A DNA stretch of 19,954 nucleotides from JAZDLM01 sp043801895 (GCA_043801895.1 JAZDLM010000021.1:1-19954), one strand, 5' to 3'; positions 6,976 through 13,317 are shown, counted from the first letter of the stretch. Notes: generated from the sequence alone by a model not told the origin. Translations and numbers: made by a program.

Positions 6976-8508
6976 TTAGCCGATTCCCACATGTTCTACT
7001 GCCGTAAAGACTAGAGGGTGCTTGAAGGCTACACGCTGATCCATTTTGCGGGCCAACTCCCGAAGTCGATCGGCCTCGGCCGTTTCTCCGAGATGCTCGG
7101 CCAGTGCCGAAGCGACACCGAAGTTTCTAGCCTGTTCCGCAGCTGCAATGGCCGCTCTGGCCAGTTTGTCGAAGCACAGGTCAACCGCGTTGGCATCATC
7201 CTTATTGCAGATGCCGAGAGGTTCACCGAAACGTGCCAGCATGTAGAAGGCAGTGGACATGTGGCCCTGAGCGATACTGTGAACAAACAACTCTTCGACC
7301 TGTTCAATCCACCTATCACGAGCTTTGCTGTGACAATGACGCGACTTGAGCTCGTAATCAATGTCGTTGATAGTCGAATCGATGTGTTGCAGATACCATT
7401 CCGGAGCCCGGCCGCCACTGCGATTGCGATCCCAGTTGATGACGCCATTGAGAAAGATCCTCTTAAGCTCCATCATCACAAGCCGCTGCGCAATTGGCGA
7501 AACCTTTTCCCTTCTGCCCTTCACTTTGTAGGTAAAAAGCTCTGTGCCCCTGTACCACTCGGTGATGCACCAGGTCAGGAAATTGCTCTGGATCCGCAGG
7601 TCGAGCATCTCGAGCCACATATTCTGTACCTCTTCCAGCGAGAAACCGACCTCACTCATTAGGTAGTTAACCACATCCTGCAGACCAGACCCTTCGGCTT
7701 CCTTGGTGAAAACAACCCCCAACGCAGCGTTGATGTCATCCTTGGCATAGCCGGTGGCTTGAATCAGGGCATCAATCAGTCCCGCTTTTTCGACCGCTTC
7801 CCACTTGGCTTCCGACTTCCGCTCGCCCTTGCACATCGTGCCAGGGAGGATGTCGGCAACGAGCCCGCGGGGATGTTTGGAATTGCCACCACAGTAGACA
7901 ACGCATACCCGGAGCACTTGTTTCAGTAGGGGTTTGTTGTCAGGAAGAAATGCCCGGATAGCAGCCAGTGCTGTCCCCCACATGTGGCCATAGAAAGGCT
8001 GCTTAATGGCTCGCTCTGGTGTTGCCCACTCCACGAGCATAGCCTCTACCACTCGCTGTACGAGCGTACCTAGCTGCTTTTCTGGCAGCTTCAACTTCTC
8101 CGTCAGCGTTCGGATAGAGACTACCTCTTGCCGGTTACCTTCTACCAGCATTACGATTCCGAGATCCAAAGGATCACGGAGAGCACCATGATTCCCATCA
8201 TCAAAACGTACATTACGTACGCCTTTTGGGAATATATCGTTCAGACTCATGTTGGCTTCTCCTTGAGCGTGCTCCGTGCCTTGTGGCCGAGCTTGCTCTA
8301 CAATAAGATTAAAGGCTTCTTGCCCATAGTCCCTGCGTAACACCGCAAGGGATCTAGTCGATTTCGCCTGCCGACGTGGCCAGCGAATGGACGCCAACTC
8401 GTATGCCTTGTTCGGGGTTTCCACCCTAGCAAGTTGGATTAGCTCTGCATGCTGCAGAGCCGATCCCGCGAGTTGTTTAAGCTCGTCAAGACTGTACTCC
8501 GCCACCAC
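6976..8508 (-). CDS. Large soluble orphan protein (510 aa)
   Basis: A protein of unknown function with no TM segment, predominantly helical by eye. It starts at GTG 8508 with GAGGAG six nt upstream. Visible landmarks: residues 1-90, charged helices rich in RR pairs; about 110-165, DPLDLGIVMLVEGNRQEVVSIRTLTEKLKLPEKQLG, whose last part could be a winged-helix-like element; 205-235, a cysteine-containing stretch (VCVVYCGGNSKHPRG and GTMCKGERK); about 400-510, repeated helices (AARAAIAAAEQARNFGVASALAEHLGETAEADRLREL) like a TPR/alpha-solenoid tail. None gives a family I can name. It has its own promoter with a palindromic operator in the start region and its own terminator, so its expression seems to be controlled. 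It is the main cargo of the segment between the two tRNA-tail repeats. The antisense frame at 7018-7662 is a shadow. Confidence 0.75.
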   Translation of the reverse strand: MVAEYSLDELKQLAGSALQHAELIQLARVETPNKAYELASIRWPRRQAKSTRSLAVLRRDYGQEAFNLIVEQARPQGTEHAQGEANMSLNDIFPKGVRNVRFDDGNHGALRDPLDLGIVMLVEGNRQEVVSIRTLTEKLKLPEKQLGTLVQRVVEAMLVEWATPERAIKQPFYGHMWGTALAAIRAFLPDNKPLLKQVLRVCVVYCGGNSKHPRGLVADILPGTMCKGERKSEAKWEAVEKAGLIDALIQATGYAKDDINAALGVVFTKEAEGSGLQDVVNYLMSEVGFSLEEVQNMWLEMLDLRIQSNFLTWCITEWYRGTELFTYKVKGRREKVSPIAQRLVMMELKRIFLNGVINWDRNRSGGRAPEWYLQHIDSTINDIDYELKSRHCHSKARDRWIEQVEELFVHSIAQGHMSTAFYMLARFGEPLGICNKDDANAVDLCFDKLARAAIAAAEQARNFGVASALAEHLGETAEADRLRELARKMDQRVAFKHPLVFTAVEHVGIG

Positions 8509-8548
8509 AGGATTCTCCTCATGTCATGTTATTAAGACTACGAATTGA

Positions 8549-8570
8549 GTATCACAAAGTAAAGTGATAC
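8549..8570. promoter_or_regulatory. Palindromic operator at the start region of the 510-aa gene
   Basis: GTATCAC (8549-8555) and GTGATAC (8564-8570) form a perfect 7-bp inverted repeat with an 8-bp spacer AAAGTAAA. It lies right after the predicted transcription start, where a repressor would block. A related imperfect palindrome, CACTATATAAAGTG (8584-8597), lies between -10 and -35. It could also fold as an RNA hairpin, but no T-run follows. Confidence 0.6.
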
Positions 8571-8576
8571 ATGGGG

Positions 8577-8606
8577 AATGTACCACTATATAAAGTGCTC
8601 TGTCAA
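8577..8606 (-). promoter_or_regulatory. Promoter of the 510-residue gene
   Basis: Minus-strand consensus TTGACA (8601-8606), 18 bp, then TACATT (8577-8582); the leader to the GTG start is about 60 nt. The spacer contains the palindrome CACTTTATATAGTG. Confidence 0.65.
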
Positions 8607-8688
8607 GCAAAATTCCGCTCCTAGAGCGATTAATCATTCACTGGCTGGGGCGCCTGGATTCGAACCAGGGAATGACGGGACTCCCGAA

Positions 8689-8817
8689 CCAAAATTAGTT
8701 TTTTCTCTCGTGGCTGGGGTGGAAGGACTCGAACCTTCGGTGACGGGACCAAAACCCGCTGCCTTGCCACTTGGCTACACCCCACTCACGAGAGAAAAAT
8801 TATCAAAACTAATTTGG
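8689..8817. repeat. Inverted repeat enclosing tRNA-Gln
   Basis: CCAAAATTAGTT plus TTTTCTCTCGTG (8689-8712) is complementary to CACGAGAGAAAAA (8787-8799) plus AACTAATTTGG (8807-8817), with a 7-nt bulge on one side and one extra base on the other. In RNA it would extend the acceptor stem of tRNA-Gln into a helix of more than 20 bp. It could be a processing structure or the ends of an inserted element. Confidence 0.8.
8711..8784 (-). tRNA. tRNA-Gln (anticodon UUG)
   Basis: A complete 74-nt cloverleaf including encoded CCA: acceptor TGGGGTG/CACCCCA, TA, D-stem GCC/GGC with loop AAGTGGCAA, anticodon stem GCGGG/CCCGT with loop TTTTGGT (anticodon TTG), variable CACC, T-arm GAAGG-TTCGAGT-CCTTC, discriminator G and CCA. 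T1:A72 and G73 are typical of glutamine tRNAs. It would decode CAA, and CAG by wobble. It is placed on the tip of a long inverted repeat, inside the remains of another tRNA. Confidence 0.95.
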
Positions 8818-8850
8818 TACGGGACGGGCGCCACCCTCATGCCTTGCTTG

Positions 8851-8881
8851 CCCCGTACCGAGCTACGCTCTGGTACCGGGG
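8851..8881. repeat. Palindromic repeat in the D-loop of the broken tRNA
   Basis: CCCCGTACC-G-AGC-TAC-GCT-CT-GGTACCGGGG folds into a hairpin with one bulged base. It interrupts the 5' half of the disrupted tRNA exactly after AGTG. The downstream bases GCAAGGCA resume the D-loop pattern of the intact tRNA-Gln, suggesting a later insertion. Confidence 0.65.
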
Positions 8882-9003
8882 TCACTTGGCTACGCCCCAA
8901 TGCGGCATAAAAAATCTAACAGAATCTGAAAAATTGTAAAATCTCAAAACCGACCAAAATCAGCCCAATTATATCCTATTTAGAGATTTTTTATCTTACT
9001 CCC

Positions 9004-9032
9004 TTGACGCTCCTTCCCCCACTTAGTATTAT
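9004..9032 (+). promoter_or_regulatory. Promoter of the sdpR/sdpI-like unit
   Basis: Plus-strand TTGACG (9004-9009), 17-bp spacer, TATTAT (9027-9032). The transcript start would be near 9039, leaving a roughly 100-nt leader. In that leader GTCCCG...CGGGAC and, outside it, CCTGT...ACAGG can pair. The -10 box overlaps the operator. Confidence 0.75.
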
Positions 9033-9059
9033 TTAGACAGTTGACTAAATATCTAAATA
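9030..9059. promoter_or_regulatory. ArsR-type operator
   Basis: TATTTAG (9030-9036) and CTAAATA (9045-9051) form a perfect inverted repeat with an 8-bp gap; a further CTAAATA follows at 9053-9059 as a direct repeat. AT-rich dyads over the start site are typical operators of ArsR/SmtB repressors, so the adjacent repressor probably controls itself here. Confidence 0.65.
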
Positions 9060-9141
9060 CCTGTCCCGCTAGAAATCACTTATCGGGACACCCGCAACAG
9101 GTCTGGGGCAAAATATATACGCTAAGTAGATTTTTAACGGG

Positions 9142-9414
9142 ATGGCGATCAAGGATGTTTCGCTCGCGTTCAAAGCTCTCTCCGACCCAACTCGGCGGGA
9201 AATATTAAAAAAACTGCGAGTTAAAAGTATGACCCCCTCGCAGTTGTCAGTTCACTTCCCTATTTCCGGGCCCTCCCTCTCTCATCACTTAAACGCTCTA
9301 AAAACCGCCAATCTTATCACCGCCGAGAAGCAGGGGCAAAACATTATGTATTCGATCAATACCACGGTGTTCTACGATATAATCAATAATTTTTTAGAAG
9401 GATTTAAAAACTAA
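9142..9414 (+). CDS. ArsR-family repressor, SdpR-like
   Basis: A 90-residue winged-helix repressor. It has the ArsR/SmtB pattern: FKALSDPTRREILKKLR (residues 10-26), recognition helix region SGPSLSHHLNALKTANLI (about 43-60), and wing EKQGQNIMYSINTTVFYD. No metal-binding cysteine pair is present, so it is not a metal sensor of the classical type. The closest named model is SdpR of Bacillus subtilis, an autorepressor titrated by the membrane protein SdpI encoded beside it. The same gene order is seen here, with sdpI 128 bp downstream. The promoter and operator upstream support autorepression. A weak ribosome site (ACGGG) precedes the ATG. Confidence is high for the family and moderate for the SdpR role. 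Confidence 0.9.
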   Translation: MAIKDVSLAFKALSDPTRREILKKLRVKSMTPSQLSVHFPISGPSLSHHLNALKTANLITAEKQGQNIMYSINTTVFYDIINNFLEGFKN

Positions 9415-9416
9415 CC

Positions 9417-9521
9417 GTCATTCCCGCCCCCGAGCGGGAATCCAGAGAAGAATAGAAAAATGTTTTTGTTTCTGTCTGGGTCCCCGACGTCGGATGGCTA
9501 CGCCTCCGGCTCGAGGATGAC
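9417..9521. repeat. GTCATTC...GATGAC repeat element, copy 1
   Basis: About 105 bp between the repressor and sdpI genes. The left arm is GTC then the hairpin ATTCCCGC-CCCCGA-GCGGGAAT then CCAGA; the right arm begins CTGTCTGG and ends AGGATGAC. The middle is AT-rich with TTTTTGTTT. The layout and end sequences match the element at 17118-17207, so both belong to one dispersed, MITE- or REP-like family. It lengthens the spacer inside the sdpR/sdpI unit and may affect cotranscription. Confidence 0.75.
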
Positions 9522-9542
9522 AAAGAGAAAGGAGAAGATAAT

Positions 9543-10202
9543 ATGCAAAAAATTCAATTCACACTCAAAACCGAATGGCTCTCATTGTTGCTTACTATAG
9601 CGGTTGTCATTACCGCGATCTATGTGTATCCCCTACTCCCCGCTCAAGTTCCCTCGCATTGGGGTTTGAACGGCCAAATCGACGGCTGGACTACGCCGCT
9701 GGGGCATGTGCTAATGTTCCCTGGCATGATGATTGGCATGTATCTGCTATTTTTGCTGTTGCCTCACATCGAACCGCGCCGTCAGCACTTCATCGAATCC
9801 TGGGGATTTTACCAGATGATCCGCAACTTTATGATGGTGTTCTTCGCAGCTATGTATGGCCTTACCACCTATGCCGGAATTACCGCTAACACAGTAGCGA
9901 TCGATAAAATCATCCCGGTAATGGTCGGTGTGCTGTTCTTATTCATTGGGAATTACCTAACCCAAGTGAAGTCCAACTTCTTTATGGGCATTCGCACACC
10001 TTGGACGCTTTCCAGTGAAAGCAACTGGCAAAAAACTCACCGTCTTGGCGCCTATACTTTCGCTATTGGTGGTGTACTCTTTCTACTCTCACCCTTCCTG
10101 CCGGCGCCGATCAATTTCTATCTGCCAATGGCTGGCGTTGCCATTGCCGGTTTTCTGCCTGTCCTGATGTCCTTCATCTGGTTCAGGCAGGGAAATAAAT
10201 AA
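9543..10202 (+). CDS. SdpI-like membrane protein
   Basis: A 219-residue integral membrane protein with about six hydrophobic segments. It has the DUF1648 start (LPAQVPSHWGLNGQIDGW, residues 33-50) and the SdpI motif region GNYLTQVKSNFFMGIRTPWTLSSESNW (about 139-165). In B. subtilis SdpI gives immunity to the SdpC killing factor and sequesters SdpR at the membrane. No SdpC-like toxin gene is seen in this window, so here it may be a defence against foreign toxins or a stress-linked membrane protein. The ATG has a good ribosome site (GGAG, 8-9 nt upstream). Its 3' end overlaps no other gene, and it shares a terminator with the convergent hppA. A second diverged copy of its last 15 codons lies at 12883-12927. 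Confidence 0.88.
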   Translation: MQKIQFTLKTEWLSLLLTIAVVITAIYVYPLLPAQVPSHWGLNGQIDGWTTPLGHVLMFPGMMIGMYLLFLLLPHIEPRRQHFIESWGFYQMIRNFMMVFFAAMYGLTTYAGITANTVAIDKIIPVMVGVLFLFIGNYLTQVKSNFFMGIRTPWTLSSESNWQKTHRLGAYTFAIGGVLFLLSPFLPAPINFYLPMAGVAIAGFLPVLMSFIWFRQGNK

Positions 10203-10207
10203 AACGG

Positions 10208-10240
10208 AATAAAAAAAGAGGCGGGTCTTCACCCGCCTCT
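10208..10240. terminator. Shared bidirectional terminator (sdpI / hppA)
   Basis: AGAGGCGGGT (10217-10226) pairs with ACCCGCCTCT (10231-10240): a perfect 10-bp stem with loop CTTC. On the minus strand it is followed by TTTTTTATTCC, a strong terminator for hppA. On plus it is followed by a weaker T-rich stretch for sdpI. Confidence 0.9.
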
Positions 10241-10261
10241 GACTGTCTTGTCTGAATGTGC

Positions 10262-12763
10262 TCAAGCGGGGGTGGTCTTGCCACCGCGCTTGCTAAGTAG
10301 AATGGCGCCGGTTAGCACAGCCAGCGCCACAGCAACGACAACCCACTTCAGCGGGCTATCGGCTAGCTGAACCGTGGCCGGCGCGACCAGGATCGAGATC
10401 AGGTTCATCACCTTGATCATCGGGTTGAGCGCCGGGCCTGCGGTATCCTTTAACGGGTCACCGACGGTATCGCCAATTACGCCCGCCTTATGTGCGTCTC
10501 CGCCCTTGCCACCGAGGTAGCCGTCCTCGATCTTCTTCTTGGCGTTGTCCCAGGCGCCGCCGGTGTTGCTCATGAACACCGCCATCAGCTGGCCGACAAG
10601 GATCGCACCCGCCAGGAAGCCACCCAAGGCATATGCTCCGAGCCAGAAGCCGACCAAGATAGGCGCAAAAACCGCCAGCAGGCCTGGACCAAGCAGCTCT
10701 TTCTGTGCCGCCGTTGTACTGATTGCTACACAGCGCGCATAGTCCGGCTTACCCTTCTCGCCCACACCGGTGTACTCCCAAATCCCGGGAATCTCCCTGA
10801 ACTGGCGGCGAACTTCCTCCACTAGCTGCACCGCAGCGCGGCTGACAGCACGGATGGCGAAGCTACTGAACAGGAATGGAATCGCGCCGCCGATCAGCAG
10901 ACCAATGAACACGTCCGGTAGGTTAACCTGGATGTTCTTGCCCAGGATCTCGGCCAGCCCGTTCACATCCACGGTCCCGATGGCCGCTTGCGCGCCAGCG
11001 ACCGTGTCAAGGAACGAGCGGTAGAGCGAGACGGCGGCAATCACCGCGGTAGCAATCGCGAAGCCCTTAGTCAGCGCCTTAGTTGTATTGCCGACCATAT
11101 CTAGCCGCGAAACGATGCGATGCGCAACTTTGTTCTCCGAGCCGTCGGGGTTCTTCAGCGCACCGCTCATCTCGAAGATGCCATTGGCGTTATCGCTGAT
11201 CGGGCCGTAGGTATCCATCGCTAGTACATAGCCGGTGGTTGCCAGTAGCCCCAGGCCAGTTAAACTAATAGCGTAGGCTGCGAAAGCCGGGTCGGGGAAT
11301 AGCATATAAGCGCCATAGATCGTAGCCACAATGGCCACGATGCTCCACACACTGCTCTCCAGACCCTCGGACAGTCCGGCTAGAATCAACGTCGCCGCAC
11401 CGGTGCGCGCCGAGGCAGCTATCTCGCAAACTGGCCTTGCCTCCACCGCGGTGAAGTATTCCGTGATCTTGCCAATCACCTGCGTCAGCACGATCCCAAG
11501 GAAAGTAGCAAGTCCAGCCAGCCACCAAAAGCTGCCAAGCAGGTTGTTGAAACGGCCACCGCTGGGCATCGCGCTCAGATCCAGCTGGCCAAACACCAAC
11601 CACGAGACAAGGAAGAATCCCAACGAAGCGATTACCGCACTGGTAAAGAAACCTGTGTTAATCGGGCGCATGGGATCCATGTGCGGGTCGTTCTTACCGT
11701 GCACTGCTAGCACCCCAACGATACTAGCCACTACACCCACAGCGCGCACTAGCAGCGCATAGATAACGAGCTTGAGCGTGAAAACCGCTGTGAAGCTTCC
11801 TGTCTGCAGCAATCCGCCATACCCTGCGATCTGCAACGTGCTGCCGACTGCTGCGGCCAGGATGATCGCTGCTACTAGTGTTACCTCGTAGCTCTCGAAT
11901 ACATCCGCGGCCATCCCGGCACAGTCGCCCACGTTATCGCCGACATTATCAGCGATCGTTGCGGCATTGCGCGGGTCATCTTCCGGAATTCCTGACTCGA
12001 CTTTGCCAACCAAGTCCGCGCCTACATCAGCTGCTTTAGTGAAAATACCGCCACCGACACGCATGAAGAGTGCGGCCAAGCTGCCACCGAAGCCGAAGCC
12101 GACCAGCACGAACATTGCGTTCTCGCGGAAGATCATGAAGGTGATGGTCGCGCCAAGCAGACCCAGACCAACAGTGAACATCCCGGAGACCGCACCTGCG
12201 CGGAATGCAATCTCTAGCGCACGCTTGAAGCTGGAAAGCGCGGCGTGGGCCACGCGTACATTACCGCGCACGGCCACGCCCATACCGACGTAGCCTGCCA
12301 TGTAGCTGGCCGTTACACCGAGCAGGAACGCAACGGCAACGCCGACACCCAAGATATTGGCGATGCCGGGGCGCGTGGTCTCCATAAACTGGTACTGCTG
12401 GCGATATAGGAAAAACAGGCCGATACCGATCAGCGCCACCAGTGGGGCCATCGTGCGCACCTGGCGTGCTAAATAGGCGAGCGCGCCCTCCCGCACCGCC
12501 GCGGAGACGCCGCGCATGCGCTCGTTGCCAGAGTCCTGGCGGATCGTCAGGATCCACCAGTAGACACCGAAGCCCAGCGCAAGCAGCGCACCGGCCAACA
12601 CGATGAACAGTGGAGCCCACGCCGCAGGTCCAAATGGCAATTGAATTGCCTCGCCTGCTCCTGACGTGGATGCCGTAGTAACCCCAGCTGAAGCTGAAGC
12701 CGCCGACCCGATACAGATTAGGCCAGCCAAAGCAAACACGAGCAGCCAAATTGGTACCCGCAT
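10262..12763 (-). CDS. hppA: Membrane-bound proton pyrophosphatase (K+-independent type)
   Basis: An 833-residue integral membrane pyrophosphatase that hydrolyses PPi and pumps H+ (or Na+) out of the cytoplasm. Typical of the family are about 16 TM helices and the cytoplasmic motifs DVGADLVGKVE (246-256), DNVGDNVGD (272-280) and, near the end, GDTVGDPLKDTAGP. The motif GNTTKALTKG has Lys562 where K+-dependent enzymes carry Ala, the known mark of K+-independent pumps, which are usually H+ pumps. The N-terminus resembles a signal anchor (residues 1-28). Start ATG 12763 has AAGGAG 8 nt upstream. The gene is visibly GC-rich (40 of 60 at 10501-10560) compared with neighbours, and is flanked by copies of the sdpI end, so transfer is likely. 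It would let a fermenting cell save energy from biosynthetic PPi. Confidence 0.96.
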   Translation of the reverse strand: MRVPIWLLVFALAGLICIGSAASASAGVTTASTSGAGEAIQLPFGPAAWAPLFIVLAGALLALGFGVYWWILTIRQDSGNERMRGVSAAVREGALAYLARQVRTMAPLVALIGIGLFFLYRQQYQFMETTRPGIANILGVGVAVAFLLGVTASYMAGYVGMGVAVRGNVRVAHAALSSFKRALEIAFRAGAVSGMFTVGLGLLGATITFMIFRENAMFVLVGFGFGGSLAALFMRVGGGIFTKAADVGADLVGKVESGIPEDDPRNAATIADNVGDNVGDCAGMAADVFESYEVTLVAAIILAAAVGSTLQIAGYGGLLQTGSFTAVFTLKLVIYALLVRAVGVVASIVGVLAVHGKNDPHMDPMRPINTGFFTSAVIASLGFFLVSWLVFGQLDLSAMPSGGRFNNLLGSFWWLAGLATFLGIVLTQVIGKITEYFTAVEARPVCEIAASARTGAATLILAGLSEGLESSVWSIVAIVATIYGAYMLFPDPAFAAYAISLTGLGLLATTGYVLAMDTYGPISDNANGIFEMSGALKNPDGSENKVAHRIVSRLDMVGNTTKALTKGFAIATAVIAAVSLYRSFLDTVAGAQAAIGTVDVNGLAEILGKNIQVNLPDVFIGLLIGGAIPFLFSSFAIRAVSRAAVQLVEEVRRQFREIPGIWEYTGVGEKGKPDYARCVAISTTAAQKELLGPGLLAVFAPILVGFWLGAYALGGFLAGAILVGQLMAVFMSNTGGAWDNAKKKIEDGYLGGKGGDAHKAGVIGDTVGDPLKDTAGPALNPMIKVMNLISILVAPATVQLADSPLKWVVVAVALAVLTGAILLSKRGGKTTPA

Positions 12764-12819
12764 ATCATGACTCCTTGTACTGGTTGTGAAAGGGCATGGG
12801 CCCTCTCCCGAATACCCAA

Positions 12820-12848
12820 AACCTATCCCTAAATTGGCAAAAAGTCAA
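12820..12848 (-). promoter_or_regulatory. Candidate hppA promoter
   Basis: Minus-strand TTGACT (12843-12848), 17 bp, TAGGTT (12820-12825). The leader to the ATG is about 50 nt and contains the small palindrome AGGGC-ATGG-GCCCT. The -10 box is only moderate. Confidence 0.5.
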
Positions 12849-12882
12849 TCTGGGAGATAAAAATCCATCAGAACCCCCAACC

Positions 12883-12927
12883 CCCGTCCTGATGTCCTTC
12901 ATCTGGTTCAAGCAAGGCAACAAATAA
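12883..12927 (+). pseudogene. Remnant of a second sdpI 3' end
   Basis: The plus strand encodes P-V-L-M-S-F-I-W-F-K-Q-G-N-K and a stop. That equals the last 14 residues of the intact SdpI-like protein (10158-10202) except Lys for Arg. There are 5 differences in 45 bases, 4 of them synonymous, with 25 identical bases in a row. Upstream of it nothing resembles sdpI. The remnant lies just beyond the hppA promoter, so hppA is bounded on both sides by sdpI ends. Confidence 0.8.
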
Positions 12928-12982
12928 GCCCCAGCTGCCCACCTCTCACTGCCTCACCCGCCCCACCAATATCAACTCTTCA

Positions 12983-13014
12983 CGCTGAATTTAAGCGGCC
13001 GCTTTAACTCAGCG
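12983..13014. repeat. Palindrome with central GCGGCCGC, copy 1
   Basis: A 32-bp near-palindrome: CGCTGA at the left, AAGCGGCCGCTT at the centre, TCAGCG at the right. It is 52 bp beyond the 3' end of the split PaaX-like gene. In inverted orientation 22 bases are identical with 13618-13639. Confidence 0.85.
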
Positions 13015-13065
13015 CGCCTGACTATTCCCAACCCTACCAAGGCCAATGATCACCGACACCACTAA

Positions 13066-13308
13066 CTACAGTACTTTCTTGCCTTCCACTACATCAACAT
13101 ATCTGGCGATACCGTAAAGGTGGGTTAGGAATTCGATTTCTTTAGCACAAGGATACCGATGCCGCCAGATACTCTGTTGGATTTTCTCAAAGCCAAGCTG
13201 AATCAATTTACCGCGAAATACTTCTCTGGATAGCTTCTTCCGTTCCGGAATATCAAACATCACAAATCGGTATAGCCCGTCCCATGGATCCTGACGAGGA
13301 ATTTGCAT
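13066..13308 (-). CDS. PaaX/Cas2-like C-terminal domain (second half of split gene)
   Basis: An 80-residue piece matching the C-terminal, ferredoxin-like (Cas2-fold) domain of PaaX-type regulators: WDGLYRFVMFDIPERKKLSR, then LIQLGFEKIQQSIWRHRYPC, then a hydrophobic strand near the end. It is in the same frame as the preceding half: that half stops at TAG (13318-13320), then ACG GAC GAA and this ATG follow. In full-length relatives, as I recall them, a Lys-type residue stands where TAG is, and WDG-x-W/Y-R follows without a break. It may be translated by re-initiation at this ATG, by rare readthrough, or not at all. No CRISPR array or Cas1 is present, so a role in CRISPR is not suggested. Confidence 0.65.
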   Translation of the reverse strand: MQIPRQDPWDGLYRFVMFDIPERKKLSREVFRGKLIQLGFEKIQQSIWRHRYPCAKEIEFLTHLYGIARYVDVVEGKKVL

Positions 13309-13317
13309 TTCGTCCGT

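Larger units (their letters stand above)
8642..8899 (-). pseudogene. Broken tRNA (Gln-like), halves separated by an intact tRNA-Gln
   Basis: On the minus strand a 5' tRNA half TGGGGCG-TA-GCCA-AGTG (8883-8899) and a 3' half with variable loop, T-arm CCTGG-TTCGAAT-CCAGG, acceptor CGCCCCA, G and CCA (from about 8682 down to 8642) are mutually complementary in the acceptor stem (7 of 7 pairs). The T1:A72 pair and G73 resemble tRNA-Gln. Between the halves lie a palindrome inserted in the D-loop (8851-8881), an AT-rich inverted repeat and the complete tRNA-Gln(UUG). A proper anticodon arm cannot be rebuilt: CCCGT is present as the 3' strand, but no matching 5' strand or U33 is seen. I therefore call it a disrupted tRNA rather than an intron-bearing one. 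Confidence 0.6.

Noticed and set aside
7018..7662. Plus-strand frame of 214 codons
   Set aside because: It lies fully antisense to the 510-residue gene, which has a promoter, ribosome site, operator and terminator; the plus frame has none.
8578..8910. Plus-strand frame of 110 codons over the tRNA region
   Set aside because: Its G-F-E-P-G and G-L-E-P-S stretches are the usual translation of the antisense strand of tRNA T-arms; it overlaps tRNA-Gln and the broken tRNA.
11265..12749. Other long frames within the hppA region on both strands
   Set aside because: They are shadows produced by the high GC content of hppA, without signals or family motifs.
13066..13308. Cas2 of a CRISPR system
   Set aside because: The Cas2-like fold here belongs to the PaaX-type architecture; no repeats with spacers, Cas1 or other cas genes are present.
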